Positions 41,942 to 52,912 of a stretch of 64,000 nucleotides of DNA are shown one piece after another. The translations under genes and the position numbers were made by a program. How positions within the stretch are numbered: position 1 is the stretch's first letter; each line of letters begins with the position of its first letter. The stretch spans positions 4,836,001-4,900,000 of the forward strand of contig NZ_AP024237.1 of assembly GCF_016592155.1 (NCBI RefSeq), read 5' to 3'. The stretch comes from Mycobacterium heckeshornense (GTDB lineage: Bacteria > Actinomycetota > Actinomycetes > Mycobacteriales > Mycobacteriaceae). The notes beneath the pieces were generated by a model. It saw only the letters and a program-made list of their open reading frames with translations. It did no database searches and was not told the DNA's origin.

Positions 41942-43558
41942 ATGACCACGTCGCCGGGAACGGGCCGATACACCCCGGTGAGCCCGCCGCAGGTGGCCGA
42001 AGGGTGGCAACTCGAGCGGCTCACCGCGCCCAGCAGGCTCTTCGGCGCCAACGGCCTGCGCATCGGTCCGGATGGATGGATCTATATCGCGCAGGTGACG
42101 GGCAGTCAGATCAGCGCGCTGGATCTGCGAACCGGACAGTTGGACACCGTGAGCGCCAAGGGCGGTGACATCGTCGCACCCGACGACGTTGCGTTTGACC
42201 CCGCCGGCAACCTGTACGCCACCGAGGTCATGGATGGCAGGGTGAGCGTGCTGGAGCCCGGGAAGCGGCCGCGGGTGCTGCGCGATGATGTCCCCGCCGC
42301 CAACGGTATTACATTTCACCAGGGACGGCTGTTCATCAGTGAGTGCCGCGTCGGTGGGCGCATCCTCGAAATGGACCTCGGCGGCGGTGAGCCCCGCGTG
42401 CTGCTAGACAATGTGCCGCTGCCCAACGCGATGGAAGTCGGTCCGGACGGCCTGCTGTACTTCCCGGTGATGGGTACCAACGAGATCTGGCGTGTCGATT
42501 TGGATGGCGGTGAACCCCACTGCGTCGCAGCCGATCTCGGCGTGCCGGATGCGGTGAAGTTCGATTCGGAGGGTTACATCGTCTCCACCCAGGTGGCTAG
42601 CGGACAGGTGTTGCGTATCGATCCCCGCAGCGGCGAGCGAAGCATCCTGGCTACGCTCAGCCCCGGGCTGGACAACCTCACCTTCGCCGGTGACCGGCTT
42701 TTGGTATCCAACTTCACCGGCGAGCTCACCGAGATTCGGCCCGGAGGCGAGACCGCCACGGTGTTGCCGGGCGGCCTGAACTGGCCGCTGGATCTGGCGA
42801 TCGGCCACGACGGGCACCTCTACATTGCCGACGGCACCGTCTTTTATGTGCTCGATCCCGGTGCGAAGTTGCGGACCGTCGCAATGCTGTTCTCCCCCGG
42901 CTACCCCGGGTTTATGCGTGGTGTGGCGTCAGTCGACGCCGGGCAGTTCGTGGTGACCACGTCGGGTGGTCAGGTTGCCCGCTACCGGCCGTCGGCCAGC
43001 GAAAGCCAGGTGCTGGCAGACGGATTCGACCAGCTCTACGGTGTGGCCGTCGCGTCCTCTGGTGTGGTGTTCGCCGAGCTGGGCACCGGGCGAGTCCTGC
43101 TGCTGCGCACCGGCGGCGTCGAGACGCTGGCGTGCGGGCTGTGCGACCCGGTGGGCGTGGCGATCGCCGCCGACGGCTCAGCGCTGGTCGCCGAATCCGG
43201 CGCCGGGCGGGTAGTCCGGTTGACAGGCTCACACCCAGAGCCGGTGGTTGACGAATTGTGCCGCCCCCAAGGCATTGCCGTAGTCGGCCAGCGGCTATAT
43301 GTCGTCGACGCCGACGCTAAGGAGCTGGTCGAGTTCGATCTGGACACCAGGGCGCGGCGCACGATTGCCGCCGGCTTGCCGGTCGGCGCCCCGCCAGGTG
43401 TGATGCCTAAACCACTCAAGGGCTTGCCGCCGTTCTCCGGCCCCCAGGGCCCGTTCGCTGGTATCGCGGCCGCACCGGACGGCACCCTATTCGTCTCCGC
43501 CGACGCGGACGGCAGCGTCCTCGCGTTACGACCAGTAGCCGCCGGGGACCGTCGATGA
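41942..43558 (+). CDS. SMP-30/NHL-like beta-propeller protein, putative lactonase
   Basis: A 538-residue protein made of repeated propeller strands (GPDGWIYIAQVTGSQI, FDPAGNLYATEV, GPDGLLYFPVMG, GHDGHLYIADG), enough for two propeller units. Such SMP-30/gluconolactonase-like proteins often hydrolyse lactones. The absence of a signal peptide fits a cytoplasmic lactonase. ATG 41942 has TAAGG just upstream; a TTG 23 codons earlier falls within an operator-like site and is rejected. The stop overlaps the GntR start (ATGA). With the Baeyer-Villiger enzyme across the divergent promoter, ring opening of a lactone is a logical role but inferred. Confidence 0.72.
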   Translation: MTTSPGTGRYTPVSPPQVAEGWQLERLTAPSRLFGANGLRIGPDGWIYIAQVTGSQISALDLRTGQLDTVSAKGGDIVAPDDVAFDPAGNLYATEVMDGRVSVLEPGKRPRVLRDDVPAANGITFHQGRLFISECRVGGRILEMDLGGGEPRVLLDNVPLPNAMEVGPDGLLYFPVMGTNEIWRVDLDGGEPHCVAADLGVPDAVKFDSEGYIVSTQVASGQVLRIDPRSGERSILATLSPGLDNLTFAGDRLLVSNFTGELTEIRPGGETATVLPGGLNWPLDLAIGHDGHLYIADGTVFYVLDPGAKLRTVAMLFSPGYPGFMRGVASVDAGQFVVTTSGGQVARYRPSASESQVLADGFDQLYGVAVASSGVVFAELGTGRVLLLRTGGVETLACGLCDPVGVAIAADGSALVAESGAGRVVRLTGSHPEPVVDELCRPQGIAVVGQRLYVVDADAKELVEFDLDTRARRTIAAGLPVGAPPGVMPKPLKGLPPFSGPQGPFAGIAAAPDGTLFVSADADGSVLALRPVAAGDRR

Positions 43559-44292
43559 CCGTCAGCCCCACCGATCATCGCTACCTTCAGGTAGCGCGCA
43601 CGCTGCGCAAGGAGATCGTCGACGGAGTCTATCCGGTGGGCTCGCAGCTGCCCACCGAACACGAACTGTGCCAGCGGTTTAGCGTCAGCCGCTATACCGT
43701 GCGGGAAGCGCTGCGCCGGCTCAGGGAAGACAACCTCGTCGTGTCGCGGCCCCGGGCGGGAACACTCGTCGTTCCCCGGCCGGCCTCGAATTCTTATGCC
43801 CAGGACGTGAAGTCAATCAATGACCTACTCGCCTTCGCGACCGGCACCCACTTCGCCATCGACTCGACCGCCATGGTGACCGTCGACGACAATCTCGCCG
43901 AGCGCAGCGGCCTGCCGGTGGGCACTCAGTGGCTGGCCGTCCGCGGGTACCGGCAGGCCGGGGAAAACTCGGCACCGATTTGCCGCACCGAGTACTACAT
44001 CAACCGCGCCTTCGCCGCGGTCGGCAGGCTGCTGCAACGCCGCACCGGGCCAGCTTTCCCGCTGATCGAGGACCTGTTCGGGGTGAGTATCGTCGAGGTC
44101 CATCAGGAGATCGGCGCAGTGGTGCTCTCCCGCGAGTTGGCCGGCGGCCTCAGGGTCGAGCCGGGAACCGCGGGGCTGGAAATCCGCCGCACCTATCAGA
44201 CGTCAGATGGAGAGGTCGCCCAGGTGACGATCAACACGCATCCGTCCTCGCGGTTCCGGCACTCGATGACCATGCGCCGGGTCCGAGACTAA
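43555..44292 (+). CDS. GntR family regulator with UTRA domain (HutC type)
   Basis: A 245-residue regulator. The winged helix covers residues 8-75 (LRKEIVDGVYPVGSQLPTEHELCQRFSVSRYTVREALRRLREDNLV), followed by a UTRA ligand domain to the end. Ligands of UTRA domains are often small acids or CoA-linked metabolites of the regulated pathway. Its gene overlaps the propeller gene's stop and precedes the acyl-CoA ligase by seven bases, so it lies inside the plus operon and probably regulates both divergent operons through the TTGTCCGGACAA palindrome. Confidence 0.88.
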   Translation: MTVSPTDHRYLQVARTLRKEIVDGVYPVGSQLPTEHELCQRFSVSRYTVREALRRLREDNLVVSRPRAGTLVVPRPASNSYAQDVKSINDLLAFATGTHFAIDSTAMVTVDDNLAERSGLPVGTQWLAVRGYRQAGENSAPICRTEYYINRAFAAVGRLLQRRTGPAFPLIEDLFGVSIVEVHQEIGAVVLSRELAGGLRVEPGTAGLEIRRTYQTSDGEVAQVTINTHPSSRFRHSMTMRRVRD

Positions 44293-44299
44293 GCCGCCG

Positions 44300-45889
44300 G
44301 TGAAAGTCCGCTTCGACGAGCACACCGCAGCTGACGCTTACGCCCGCGGGTGGTGGGTCAAAAGCACGCTGGCCGACGCGCTGCATGAAGCCGCCCGACG
44401 GACTCCGCAGCGCGTGGCGGTAGTCGACGGCGATCACCGGCTGGACTGCCGGTCCCTTCTCGAACAGGCGACAGCGCTCGCCCAGGCACTGCTGGCGCGC
44501 CTGCCGACGGGCAGCGTGGTGTCGTTCATGCTGCCCAATTGGCATGAAGCCGTGGTCATCTACCTCGCGGCCACGCTGGCCGGGATGGTGGTGAACCCGA
44601 TCCTGCCGTCGCTGCGGGATCGCGAGCTGCGGTTCATCCTCACTGATGCGGATAGCCGCATGGTGTTTGTGCCGTCGCGTTTCGGCCGCCATGACTACGC
44701 GTCCATGCTCAGCAGGGTCTTAGCCGAGTTAGACACTCGCCCCGAGGTTGTCGTCTTGCGCGGTGATCCCGGCGGTCACACTGGTTACCGATCCCTGATC
44801 GAGGAGCGGCCGCCGGCGTATGAATGGCCGGCGGTTGACGCCGACGCTGTGCGAATGATGCTCTACACATCGGGTACCACGGGACGGCCGAAAGGCGTGC
44901 TGCACAGCCATAATTCACTTCACGCGCTGATCTGCCAGATCCGGGAGCACTGGCTGGTCGAGCCGGGCGACCGGTTCCTGGTTCCGTCCCCGATCGCCCA
45001 CATCGGCGGGTCGATCTATGCGTTCGAATGTCCGCTTCTGCTCGGAACGGCCGCCGTGCTGATGGACCGGTGGGACGCCGATGTTGCCGTAGGACTCATG
45101 CGAGCCGAGCGCTGCACCCATGTCGCCGGGGCCACACCGTTTCTGGAACAGCTGCTCGACGCGGCGCGGCGGGCCGGTACCCGGCTTCCCGACCTGAAAC
45201 TGTTCGTCTGCGGCGGCGCGTCGGTGCCGCCCTCGTTGATCCGCAGTGCCGCCGGCTACTTCGAGCGAGCCGTCGTCACCCGGGTCTACGGCTCGACCGA
45301 GGTCCCGGTCACCACGATCGGCGCGCCAAACGACCCGGACCGCGCCGCCGACACCGACGGGCGTCTCGGCTTCGCTGAGGTCAAGATCGCCGCCCGCGAC
45401 GGCGCATCGACAGGCGATGGCGAGATCCTCGCCCGCGCACCCCAGATGCTGGTCGGCTATCTGCATCCCGAGGACGAAGTTGACTCGTTCGATGCCGACG
45501 GGTATTTCCGTACCGGAGACCTCGGCCGCTGGGTCGACGACGAGTACCTGATCGTCACCGGCCGCGCCAAGGACGTCATCATCCGCAAGGGCGAGAACAT
45601 TTCGCCGAAAGAGATCGAGGATATTCTCATCGGGCACCCCGGTGTCGCCGAGATCGCTATCGTCGGCCTGCCCGACGCGTCGACCGGTGAGCGGGCCTGC
45701 GCGGTGATCGTGCCCGCCACCGTGCCTGCTCCCGACGTCGCCAGCGTGCGTGACTTCCTGCAAGCACACGGTGTGGCCAAGTTCAAAGCGCCTGAGCAGG
45801 TGGTGATCTGGACCGCATTGCCGAAAAACGACGCAGGAAAGGTGTTGAAACATCAGATCAAAGGGGTGCTCATGAAGGCGGACAGATGA
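44300..45889 (+). CDS. acyl-CoA ligase (AMP-binding, FadD/cyclohexanecarboxylate-type)
   Basis: A 529-residue ANL superfamily enzyme. Phosphate-binding motif [11 protein letters not shown], adenylate motif YGSTEVP, hinge TGDLGRW and [13 protein letters not shown], and the catalytic Lys near the end in KNDAGKVLK are all present. It activates a carboxylate as acyl-CoA through acyl-AMP. It starts at GTG 44300, seven bases after the GntR gene, and the SDR follows one base after its stop. In the pathway it would activate the acid formed by ring opening. The exact chain length or ring type cannot be read. Confidence 0.9.
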   Translation: MKVRFDEHTAADAYARGWWVKSTLADALHEAARRTPQRVAVVDGDHRLDCRSLLEQATALAQALLARLPTGSVVSFMLPNWHEAVVIYLAATLAGMVVNPILPSLRDRELRFILTDADSRMVFVPSRFGRHDYASMLSRVLAELDTRPEVVVLRGDPGGHTGYRSLIEERPPAYEWPAVDADAVRMMLYTSGTTGRPKGVLHSHNSLHALICQIREHWLVEPGDRFLVPSPIAHIGGSIYAFECPLLLGTAAVLMDRWDADVAVGLMRAERCTHVAGATPFLEQLLDAARRAGTRLPDLKLFVCGGASVPPSLIRSAAGYFERAVVTRVYGSTEVPVTTIGAPNDPDRAADTDGRLGFAEVKIAARDGASTGDGEILARAPQMLVGYLHPEDEVDSFDADGYFRTGDLGRWVDDEYLIVTGRAKDVIIRKGENISPKEIEDILIGHPGVAEIAIVGLPDASTGERACAVIVPATVPAPDVASVRDFLQAHGVAKFKAPEQVVIWTALPKNDAGKVLKHQIKGVLMKADR

Positions 45890-45890
45890 T

Positions 45891-46664
45891 ATGCAGGTAG
45901 CGATCGTCACCGGCGCAAGCGGTGCTATCGGCTTTGCTTGCGCGACAAAACTTGCCGAGGCGGGGATGACCGTGCTGGGGACCGGTCGGGATTATGGTCG
46001 CCTCAACGATCTCGAGACGGCTATCGGTGATCGCGACCGTGTCGCCACCCTGGCCGTGGATCTCACCGCCGCCGACGCGCCGCGACGCATTGTCGACGCC
46101 GCCGTCGCACGGTGGGGTCATGTCGACTTCCTGATCAACAATGCGGGAGTCGGCAGCCCAAAGCCGCTGCACGAAACCGACGACGAAACCCTGGACCACT
46201 TCCTCGGCTTGATGCTGCGGGCACCGTTTCGGTTGGCGCGGGATGTGTTGCCGCACATGCAGCCTGGCTCCGCGATCATCAATATCACGTCGACGTTCGC
46301 CGTGGTGGGGGGGTTGCGCGGTGGTGCCTACTCCGCGGCCAAGGGCGGACTGACGGCCCTGACCACTCACATCGCCTGTCAATACGGTTCACGTGGCATC
46401 CGGTGTAACGCCGTGGCGCCCGGCGTGATCGAGACGCCGATGACCGCACCCCGACTGCGGGACGAGCGTTTCCGCCGGCTTAACGTCGAGATGACCCCGC
46501 ATCAGCGGCTAGGCACGGTCGACGACGTGGCGAGCACCGTGGCGTTTTTGTGCTCGCCCGGAGGAAGTTTCATCAACGGGCAAACGATCGTCGTCGACGG
46601 CGGCTGGAGTTCCACTAAATACCTTTCTGACTTTGCGCTGGCGTCGCAGTGGTCGGCCCGATGA
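45891..46664 (+). CDS. SDR oxidoreductase
   Basis: A 257-residue SDR with [14 protein letters not shown] and the catalytic [22 protein letters not shown], where Tyr-x-x-x-Lys is YSAAK. The ending [10 protein letters not shown] is standard. Start ATG is one base after the ligase stop. Its stop overlaps the next ligase start (ATGA). Probably a 3-hydroxyacyl-CoA or alcohol dehydrogenase of the same catabolic route. Confidence 0.87.
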   Translation: MQVAIVTGASGAIGFACATKLAEAGMTVLGTGRDYGRLNDLETAIGDRDRVATLAVDLTAADAPRRIVDAAVARWGHVDFLINNAGVGSPKPLHETDDETLDHFLGLMLRAPFRLARDVLPHMQPGSAIINITSTFAVVGGLRGGAYSAAKGGLTALTTHIACQYGSRGIRCNAVAPGVIETPMTAPRLRDERFRRLNVEMTPHQRLGTVDDVASTVAFLCSPGGSFINGQTIVVDGGWSSTKYLSDFALASQWSAR

Positions 46665-48130
46665 ACCTGTTCACACTGCTTGGACAGGCCGCGCATCGCT
46701 TTTCCGAGCGCGGCGCCGTGTACCACGGCGAGCGCCTGTTTTGCACCTGGGACCAGTTACGGGATCGCTCGCTGCGATTGGCCGGCTCCATCCGCCAGAC
46801 CTGCCCGGCGGGCGCGCGGATCGGGGTTGCCAGCGAGAACCGCCCGGAGATCGTCGAACTTCTGTTTGCCATCTGGGCGGCCGAATGTATCGCGGTCCCG
46901 ATCAATTACAAACTGCATCCGCGAGAGATGACACAGATTTTCGACGATGCCGGTGTTGCACAGGTTTTCGCATCCGTGGAGATTGCCGCCGGCTTTTCTG
47001 CGGGTGCTGCGTATCCTATCGAAACGATTGGCGGACAAGGGTATTCAGAGCGCCTCGCCGTCAGCCCCGCCACGCCACCGTGCACCGATCCTTCGGCGCT
47101 GGCCTGGCTGTTCTACACCAGCGGAACCACCGGCCGGCCCAAGGGCGCCATGCTCACGCACCGCAACCTGATGGCGATGACACTCGCCCACCTCGCCGAC
47201 ATCGACGCACCCGACGAAGGATGCAGCCTGGTGCATGCCGCGCCGATGTCACACGGCTCCGGACTCTACATCCCCGCCTATGTGTTGCGCGGTGCCCGCC
47301 AGGTGGTTCCGGCGTCCTGCAGATTCGAACCCGGCGAGTTCCTCGACCTGTGTGACCACCATCCCGGCTGCAGCGCCTTCTTGGCGCCGACGATGGTGCA
47401 GCGCCTCGTCGAGACCGGCCGCGAACGCCCGCGGCAACTGCGGACGATCATCTATGGCGGTGGCCCGATGTACTTGCAGAACATCAAGAAGGCACTGGCC
47501 GCATTCGGTCCGATATTCGCGCAAATCTATGGCCAGGGCGAGGCCCCGATGACCATCACTGCCCTGCGCCGCGTCGACCACGAGACGGCCGACGACACGA
47601 TCCTGGGTTCGGTCGGCTATCCGCGCTCGGGTGTGGAAGTCGCGGTGCTCCGCGATGACGGTACCCGGGCCGCCACCGGCGAAATCGGTGAGATCGTCTG
47701 CCGCGGCGACGTTGTCATGTGCGGATATTGGAATGACCCGGCGGCTACCCGTGAGACGCTGCAGCATGGATGGCTGCACACCGGTGACGTCGGTTGCATC
47801 GATGAGCGCGGCTACCTGACGCTGCGTGACCGCAGCAAAGACGTCGTGATCAGCGGGGGCAGCAACATCTATCCCCGGGAAGTGGAGGAAGCGCTGCTCG
47901 AGCACCCGGGCGTGTCAGAAGCGTGCGTGGTCGGGGTCCCTGACGCCGAGTGGGGCGAGATCGTGGTCGCATTCATCGTGGGGGCAACCAAACCCGAGGA
48001 CCTGGACGCGCATTTGCTGCAGCGCATCGCCCGGTTCAAGCGTCCCAAGCGGTACGTGATCGTCGAGGAGTTACCGAAGAACAGCTACGGCAAAGTGCTC
48101 AAACGTGAACTGCGCCGCCAGTTGGTGTGA
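46661..48130 (+). CDS. acyl-CoA ligase, second of the plus operon
   Basis: A 489-residue ANL ligase starting at ATG 46661, overlapping the SDR stop by four bases. Motifs are [15 protein letters not shown], the adenylate segment [36 protein letters not shown] and the catalytic Lys in [16 protein letters not shown]. Last gene of the operon. The similar but not identical pair of ligases suggests two different carboxylates in one pathway, for example the parent acid and a shortened product. Confidence 0.9.
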   Translation: MNLFTLLGQAAHRFSERGAVYHGERLFCTWDQLRDRSLRLAGSIRQTCPAGARIGVASENRPEIVELLFAIWAAECIAVPINYKLHPREMTQIFDDAGVAQVFASVEIAAGFSAGAAYPIETIGGQGYSERLAVSPATPPCTDPSALAWLFYTSGTTGRPKGAMLTHRNLMAMTLAHLADIDAPDEGCSLVHAAPMSHGSGLYIPAYVLRGARQVVPASCRFEPGEFLDLCDHHPGCSAFLAPTMVQRLVETGRERPRQLRTIIYGGGPMYLQNIKKALAAFGPIFAQIYGQGEAPMTITALRRVDHETADDTILGSVGYPRSGVEVAVLRDDGTRAATGEIGEIVCRGDVVMCGYWNDPAATRETLQHGWLHTGDVGCIDERGYLTLRDRSKDVVISGGSNIYPREVEEALLEHPGVSEACVVGVPDAEWGEIVVAFIVGATKPEDLDAHLLQRIARFKRPKRYVIVEELPKNSYGKVLKRELRRQLV

Positions 48131-48139
48131 CGCAGGCAA

Positions 48140-48604
48140 TCATGGCGGTGATTGGAAGTGCCGGCAGATGGCCGACAGCATCGCGACGTGCGCGTCGAGC
48201 GCTTGGCGGATAGTGAGCCTGGCCAGCGGACGCGGAGCCGTGATGCATAACCGCTCGACGACCCGGGTGCCAGCGTCGAACCGTTCGAATGCCACGGTTC
48301 CGTGCAGCCGGACGCCGGGGAATTGCCGCGCCTCGGTGATCACTTCGCCATGTGTCGGCACGTGGATCCTGGCCCGGTAGCTGATGCGAACTACCATCTT
48401 CCCCAATGGGATTCGATCAGTTATGCGGTAAGCCTGGGTGTACCCGTCTGTGGTTTCGAGCCGTGCCTGCGGACGAATGGCGACTATCAGCGGATGCACG
48501 AGCCTTATGTTCTGCAAGTCTGCATAGAAAGCCCGCACCTGACTTGGCGCCGCCGGAACCTCTTGCGACAGCGTATGTTCAGTTTTTCTGAGGCACCAGT
48601 TCAT
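48140..48604 (-). CDS. SRPBCC (START-like) family protein
   Basis: A 154-residue helix-grip protein from ATG 48604, whose first bases overlap the stop of the enoyl-CoA hydratase gene (ATGA). It carries the TLSQEVPAAPSQVRAFYADLQNIRLVHPLI opening usual for polyketide-cyclase/SRPBCC proteins and a long C-terminal helix (LDAHVAMLSAICRHF). It binds a hydrophobic ligand, which would suit a lipid or terpenoid degradation pathway. Convergent with the plus operon nine bases away. No activity can be assigned. Confidence 0.75.
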   Translation of the reverse strand: MNWCLRKTEHTLSQEVPAAPSQVRAFYADLQNIRLVHPLIVAIRPQARLETTDGYTQAYRITDRIPLGKMVVRISYRARIHVPTHGEVITEARQFPGVRLHGTVAFERFDAGTRVVERLCITAPRPLARLTIRQALDAHVAMLSAICRHFQSPP

Positions 48605-49353
48605 CGACGGTCGCGTGCAAGTGTGTCGACGAAAGCGGCAATGCGGCCACGTGTTTCGTCCGCCAGCCAGGATGTCCTCGCCTGTGCATCCATGTCCGCG
48701 CCAGCATCGATCGCAGCATGAACGGGACGATGCAGCTGGTCCTTGGTGGCCGCGTACGCACTCGGCGAGTGCTCGCCGAGTGCCCGCGCGATCGCAACCG
48801 CGTGTGAAATCAGCTCCTCCCGCCCGGCCACCTCGTCGATCCATCCCCGCGCCGAGGCTGCCTGCACGTCAAGCGTCCTGCCCTGCAATGTTGCACGGGC
48901 GACGGAGGCGCCCATCGCGTAGCGACATATCTCGAGGGCGCTTACCGGGAACGGCACACCCACCGCAAGTTCGGTCAGGCCAATGGTGCCGGCGGACATC
49001 ACTCGGACGTCTGCGGCCATCGCGAAGACGCACCCACCCGCAATGGCGTGTCCGTTGATCGCAGCGACCACCGGTGCGGGATGGTCAAAGACCGCGAGGA
49101 AAGCCGACGACAGCGCCGTGATGAAGCGGTCGGTGTACTCGCGTCCTCCGTCGAGGATTGCGCGCAGGTCGACACCGGCCGAAAAGCACTTGCCCGCGCC
49201 GGTTATCACAACCGGGCCTTCGATGTTGCGCATTGTCGCAACCACGTCGTCGACCAACGCGAGGTCAAGAGCGTTTACCGGCGGATGGTCGAATCGGGCG
49301 ATCGTCACACCGTTGAGCGGTTCTACATCCATCGTGAATTCGCTTTTCGCCAT
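48601..49353 (-). CDS. enoyl-CoA hydratase/isomerase family protein
   Basis: A 250-residue crotonase-fold protein. The oxyanion hole segment is KCFSAGVDL near residue 60 and the second signature is GHAIAGGCVFAMAADVRVM. The residue equivalent to the first catalytic Glu is Cys or Val in GGCVFA, and the second Glu is present in LTELAVG. The missing first Glu means hydratase activity is not certain; isomerase or hydrolase function is possible. ATG 49353. Part of the minus operon with two acyl-CoA ligases upstream and the SRPBCC gene downstream. Confidence 0.82.
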   Translation of the reverse strand: MAKSEFTMDVEPLNGVTIARFDHPPVNALDLALVDDVVATMRNIEGPVVITGAGKCFSAGVDLRAILDGGREYTDRFITALSSAFLAVFDHPAPVVAAINGHAIAGGCVFAMAADVRVMSAGTIGLTELAVGVPFPVSALEICRYAMGASVARATLQGRTLDVQAASARGWIDEVAGREELISHAVAIARALGEHSPSAYAATKDQLHRPVHAAIDAGADMDAQARTSWLADETRGRIAAFVDTLARDRR

Positions 49354-49432
49354 AACCGTGTCCTTTCCCAGCCCCCGTTCGCCGGCCAGAAGTCAGGAGC
49401 GTCGCATCTGTCTCGGCGCAAGACGTGCGCGA

Positions 49433-51134
49433 TCAACCCCTGCTTCCGCCCTCAATGGGCGGAAGCCGTTGGCTGACCGGCCGATCGCAGAATCGTTCCT
49501 GTCCCGCCTCGTCTTTCAGCGCGCCTGCCTGCAAGAGCCTGGCGCTTTGTTCCCGCATCTCGACCTTGCGCACCTTACCGGTGACCGTCACCGGGAACTC
49601 GTCGACAACACGGACGTAGCGCGGAATTTTGTAGTGCGCCAGCTTGCCGGCGGCGAAAGCGCGCACGGCATCTGCGTCAAGCGGCGGCCGGCCCGGCTTC
49701 ATCCGGATCCAGGCGCACACCTCTTCGCCGTACTTCTCGTCCGGGACCCCGACCACCTGTGCTTCTTCGACGTCGGGATGGGCATAGAGGAATTCTTCGA
49801 TCTCGCGCGGATAAATGTTCGCCCCGCCGCGGATGATCACGTCCTTGCGCCGTCCGACGATCGTGCAGTACCCGTCGTCGCGCATGACCGCGAGATCTCC
49901 GCTGTGCATCCAGCCCTGGGCGTCGATGACCTGCTGAGTCTGCTGCTCGTCGCGCCAGTACCCCAGCATCACCGAGTAGCCGCGGATACACAACTCGCCG
50001 GGTTGACCCCGCTCGACGATGTCGCCACTGCCCGGATCGACGATCTTGATTTCCACATGGGTGAGCACGCCCGACGGTTGAGATGCGCCGCTCAAGGTCG
50101 TCGTCGCTGCGCGTCTGGCACGACACCGGCGACGTCTCGGTCATGCCGTATGCAATGGCCGGTGTCATGTTCATCTCGCTGATGCAGCGCCTCATGACCT
50201 CCACCGGGCACACCGACCCGGCCATGATCCCCGTGCGCAGCGACGACAGGTCGGTGCGGGCGATATCGGGATGGTTGAGCATCGCGATGAACATGGTCGG
50301 CACACCGTAAACGCCGGTGCAGCGTTCGGTTTCGATCGCGGCCAATGTCGACCCGGCGTCGAACGTGAGTGCGGGGATGACCATGGTGGCCCCGTGCGTG
50401 GTGCAGCCGAGGTTGCCCATCACCATGCCGAAGCAGTGGTAGAAGGGCACCGGGATGCATAGCCGGTCATCTCGGTTCAGATTGAGCAATTCAGTGACGA
50501 AAAAGCCGTTGTTGAGGATGTTGCGATGCGACAGCGTGGCCCCCTTGGGGAATCCGGTGGTTCCCGAGGTGTACTGGACGTTGACCGGGTCGGTGTTGGC
50601 TAACGCTGCCGAGCGCGCCGTCAGCTCGCGCTCCGGGATCGATTTCCCGCAGTCGCGTAGAGTGTCGAAGTCGTCGTTGTCGAGGAAGACCACGTCTTTG
50701 AGCTCTGCGCAGCCAGGACTCACCTCGGAGATCATGCTGCGGTAGTCCGAGGTCTTGAACTTCGTCACGGCGATCAGCGTGCGTACGCCGGACTGATTGA
50801 GCACATAAGCGAGTTCGTGTGTGCGGTAGGCAGGGTTGACGGTGACCAGGACCGCGCCGATTTTCGCGGTCGCATACTGCACGATGGTCCATCGGGCGCA
50901 GTTCGGCGCCCAGATGGCCACGCGTTCACCTTTCGCTATCCCGAGCGATATCAAACCCCTTGCAATTAAATCGACCTCGGTATTCAGTTGGCCGTAGGTC
51001 CACCGCCGGTCGGCGGTCACATCGACCAGCGCCTCGGCATCCGGGTTGGCGGCGACCGTGCGTTCGAAGTTCGCTCCGACCGTCTCCTCGAGAATCGGTG
51101 GCGCAGTTGGTCCGGTGTCGTAGGACCGCATCAC
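49433..51134 (-). pseudogene. acyl-CoA synthetase (FadD-type) interrupted by a frameshift
   Basis: The front part from GTG 51134 (or ATG 51131) reads as an intact ligase: [26 protein letters not shown], and [10 protein letters not shown], up to STVGRAHP. After that the frame is lost. The continuation, [15 protein letters not shown], then [30 protein letters not shown] and the catalytic Lys in TVTGKVRKVEM, is found one frame over and ends at 49433. A single missing base at about 50058-50062, in a short G run, explains it. Restored, the protein would have about 567 residues. It may be a real inactivating mutation or a consensus error. Confidence 0.78.
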
Positions 51135-52790
51135 CTAGCCCACCACATTCTCGTAGCGGTATTCCGTGGTGATCGGTGTTCCGGCCCGGTGTGCGGTCTC
51201 TTCGCGGCGACGCAGTTCCACCCGGCGGATTTTGCCCGAAATCGTCTTCGGCAGTTCGGAAAACTCGACGCACCGGACCCTTAGATACGGCGGGACGCGG
51301 TCGCGCACGTATTCCATGATCGCTCGCGCGGTGTCGGCGTTGGGTTTCCAGTCGGTGGCCAGCGAGATGTAGGCCTTAGGAATCGACAGCCGCGTGCGGT
51401 CAGGCTGCGGCACCACGGCCGCCTCAACAACCGCGGGATGCTCGACGAGAACGCTTTCCAGTTCGAACGGCGACACCTTGTAGTCCGAGGACTTGAACAC
51501 GTCGTCGCTGCGGCCGACGTAGGTGATGTCGCCGTCGGCGTCGCGGCGCGCGACATCACCGGTGCGGTAGTAGCGGCCCGCGGTTGGCCGTTGGCCGTCG
51601 TCGGGGTAGCCGGTCATCAGGTTGACCGGGCGAGCGCCGAGGTCAAGACAGATTTCGCCCTCGTCGCCAGGTTGCCCGGTGGCCGGGTCGACCAATACCA
51701 CGGGCACTCCGGGCAGCGGCGCGCCCATGGAGCCGGGCTTGACCGGCCGGCCGGGTAGGTTGCCGATCAGCAGCGTGGTTTCCGTCTGCCCGTAGCCATC
51801 GCGGATGGTCAGCCCCCATGCTCGTGCGACTTCGGCGATGACATTGGCGTTGAGCGGCTCACCGGCGGCTACGATTTCGCGCAGCTGTTCCGGTTTGTCA
51901 CCGAGGTCGGCCTGAATGAGCATGCGCCACACGGTCGGTGGTGCGCAGAACGTCGTCACCCCGGCGCGACGAATCTGGTCCAGCAAGGCGACCGCGTCAA
52001 ACCGACGGTAGTTGTAGACGAAGATCGTCGCCTCGGCGATCCACGGTGCGAAAAGGCAACTCCAGGCATGCTTGGCCCAACCCGGGGAGCTGATCGCCAA
52101 GTGCACATCGCCGGGCCGCACACCGATCCAGGCCATCGTCGACAGATGCCCTACCGGGTAGCTGATCTGAGAATGCTGCACGAGTTTGGGTGTGCTGGTT
52201 GTCCCCGAGGTGAAATAGATCAGCATCGGATCCTCGACGGTGGTTCGAGCCGAAACGGGAGCGGTGCCAGCGATGTCGGCGGTGTCGGCATAGCAGTACC
52301 ACCCATCGACTGGGGCGCCCACCGCGATGCGCCGGTAGTCACCCGGGATCGTGGTGAACTTGGCCGTGTCGGCCGTGTTGGCGATGACGAATCCGGCACG
52401 CCCGCGGCTGATGCGGTCGGCCAGGTCGGCGGGCCCCAGCGCGGCGGTGGTCGGCATGAGGACGGCGCCGAGTTTGGCGACGGCCAGCATCGACTCCCAC
52501 AGTTCGACCTGGTTGCCCAGCATTAGCAGAACCCGATCGCCCTTGCCCACGCCCAGCTGGTGCAGCCATGCCGCGACCCGATCCGAGCGATCGGCCATGT
52601 CGGCGAAGCTCAGCCGTTGGTCGCCGCCGGCGTCGTCGACAATCCACAGCGCGGTGCGATCGTTGCCGCGCGCGATGACGTCGAACCAGTCGGTGGCCCA
52701 GTTGAAAAAACCGGTGATGCGCGGCCACGTCAAGTCGCCGGCGAGTGCGCTGTCACGCGCCGCGCGATAGCGATCGGTGTTGGTCGCCAT
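51135..52790 (-). CDS. ACSM-type acyl-CoA synthetase
   Basis: A 551-residue ligase of the medium-chain (ACSM-like) group. The start is ATG 52790. Motifs are YFTSGTTSTPKLVQHS, SSPGWAKHAWSC, DGYGQTETT, YYRTGDVARRDADGDITYVGRSDDVFKSSDYKVSP and the catalytic Lys in KTISGKIRRVELR. The phrase SPGWAKHAW is typical of ACSM enzymes, which act on medium-chain or aromatic acids. It directly precedes the frameshifted ligase, with stop and next start adjacent. First gene of the third operon of the catabolic island. Confidence 0.88.
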   Translation of the reverse strand: MATNTDRYRAARDSALAGDLTWPRITGFFNWATDWFDVIARGNDRTALWIVDDAGGDQRLSFADMADRSDRVAAWLHQLGVGKGDRVLLMLGNQVELWESMLAVAKLGAVLMPTTAALGPADLADRISRGRAGFVIANTADTAKFTTIPGDYRRIAVGAPVDGWYCYADTADIAGTAPVSARTTVEDPMLIYFTSGTTSTPKLVQHSQISYPVGHLSTMAWIGVRPGDVHLAISSPGWAKHAWSCLFAPWIAEATIFVYNYRRFDAVALLDQIRRAGVTTFCAPPTVWRMLIQADLGDKPEQLREIVAAGEPLNANVIAEVARAWGLTIRDGYGQTETTLLIGNLPGRPVKPGSMGAPLPGVPVVLVDPATGQPGDEGEICLDLGARPVNLMTGYPDDGQRPTAGRYYRTGDVARRDADGDITYVGRSDDVFKSSDYKVSPFELESVLVEHPAVVEAAVVPQPDRTRLSIPKAYISLATDWKPNADTARAIMEYVRDRVPPYLRVRCVEFSELPKTISGKIRRVELRRREETAHRAGTPITTEYRYENVVG

Positions 52791-52912
52791 GTCAGATAGC
52801 ATCCCGCGACGGCGCCGGTTCGGCAGTCGGTTTGCGCCGCCGACGCCGGTCGGCGGCGCGGCCGCCCCGGTGGCTAAGATTTGGCGGCGACCGGCAGAGG
52901 AGAACGTGCAGC

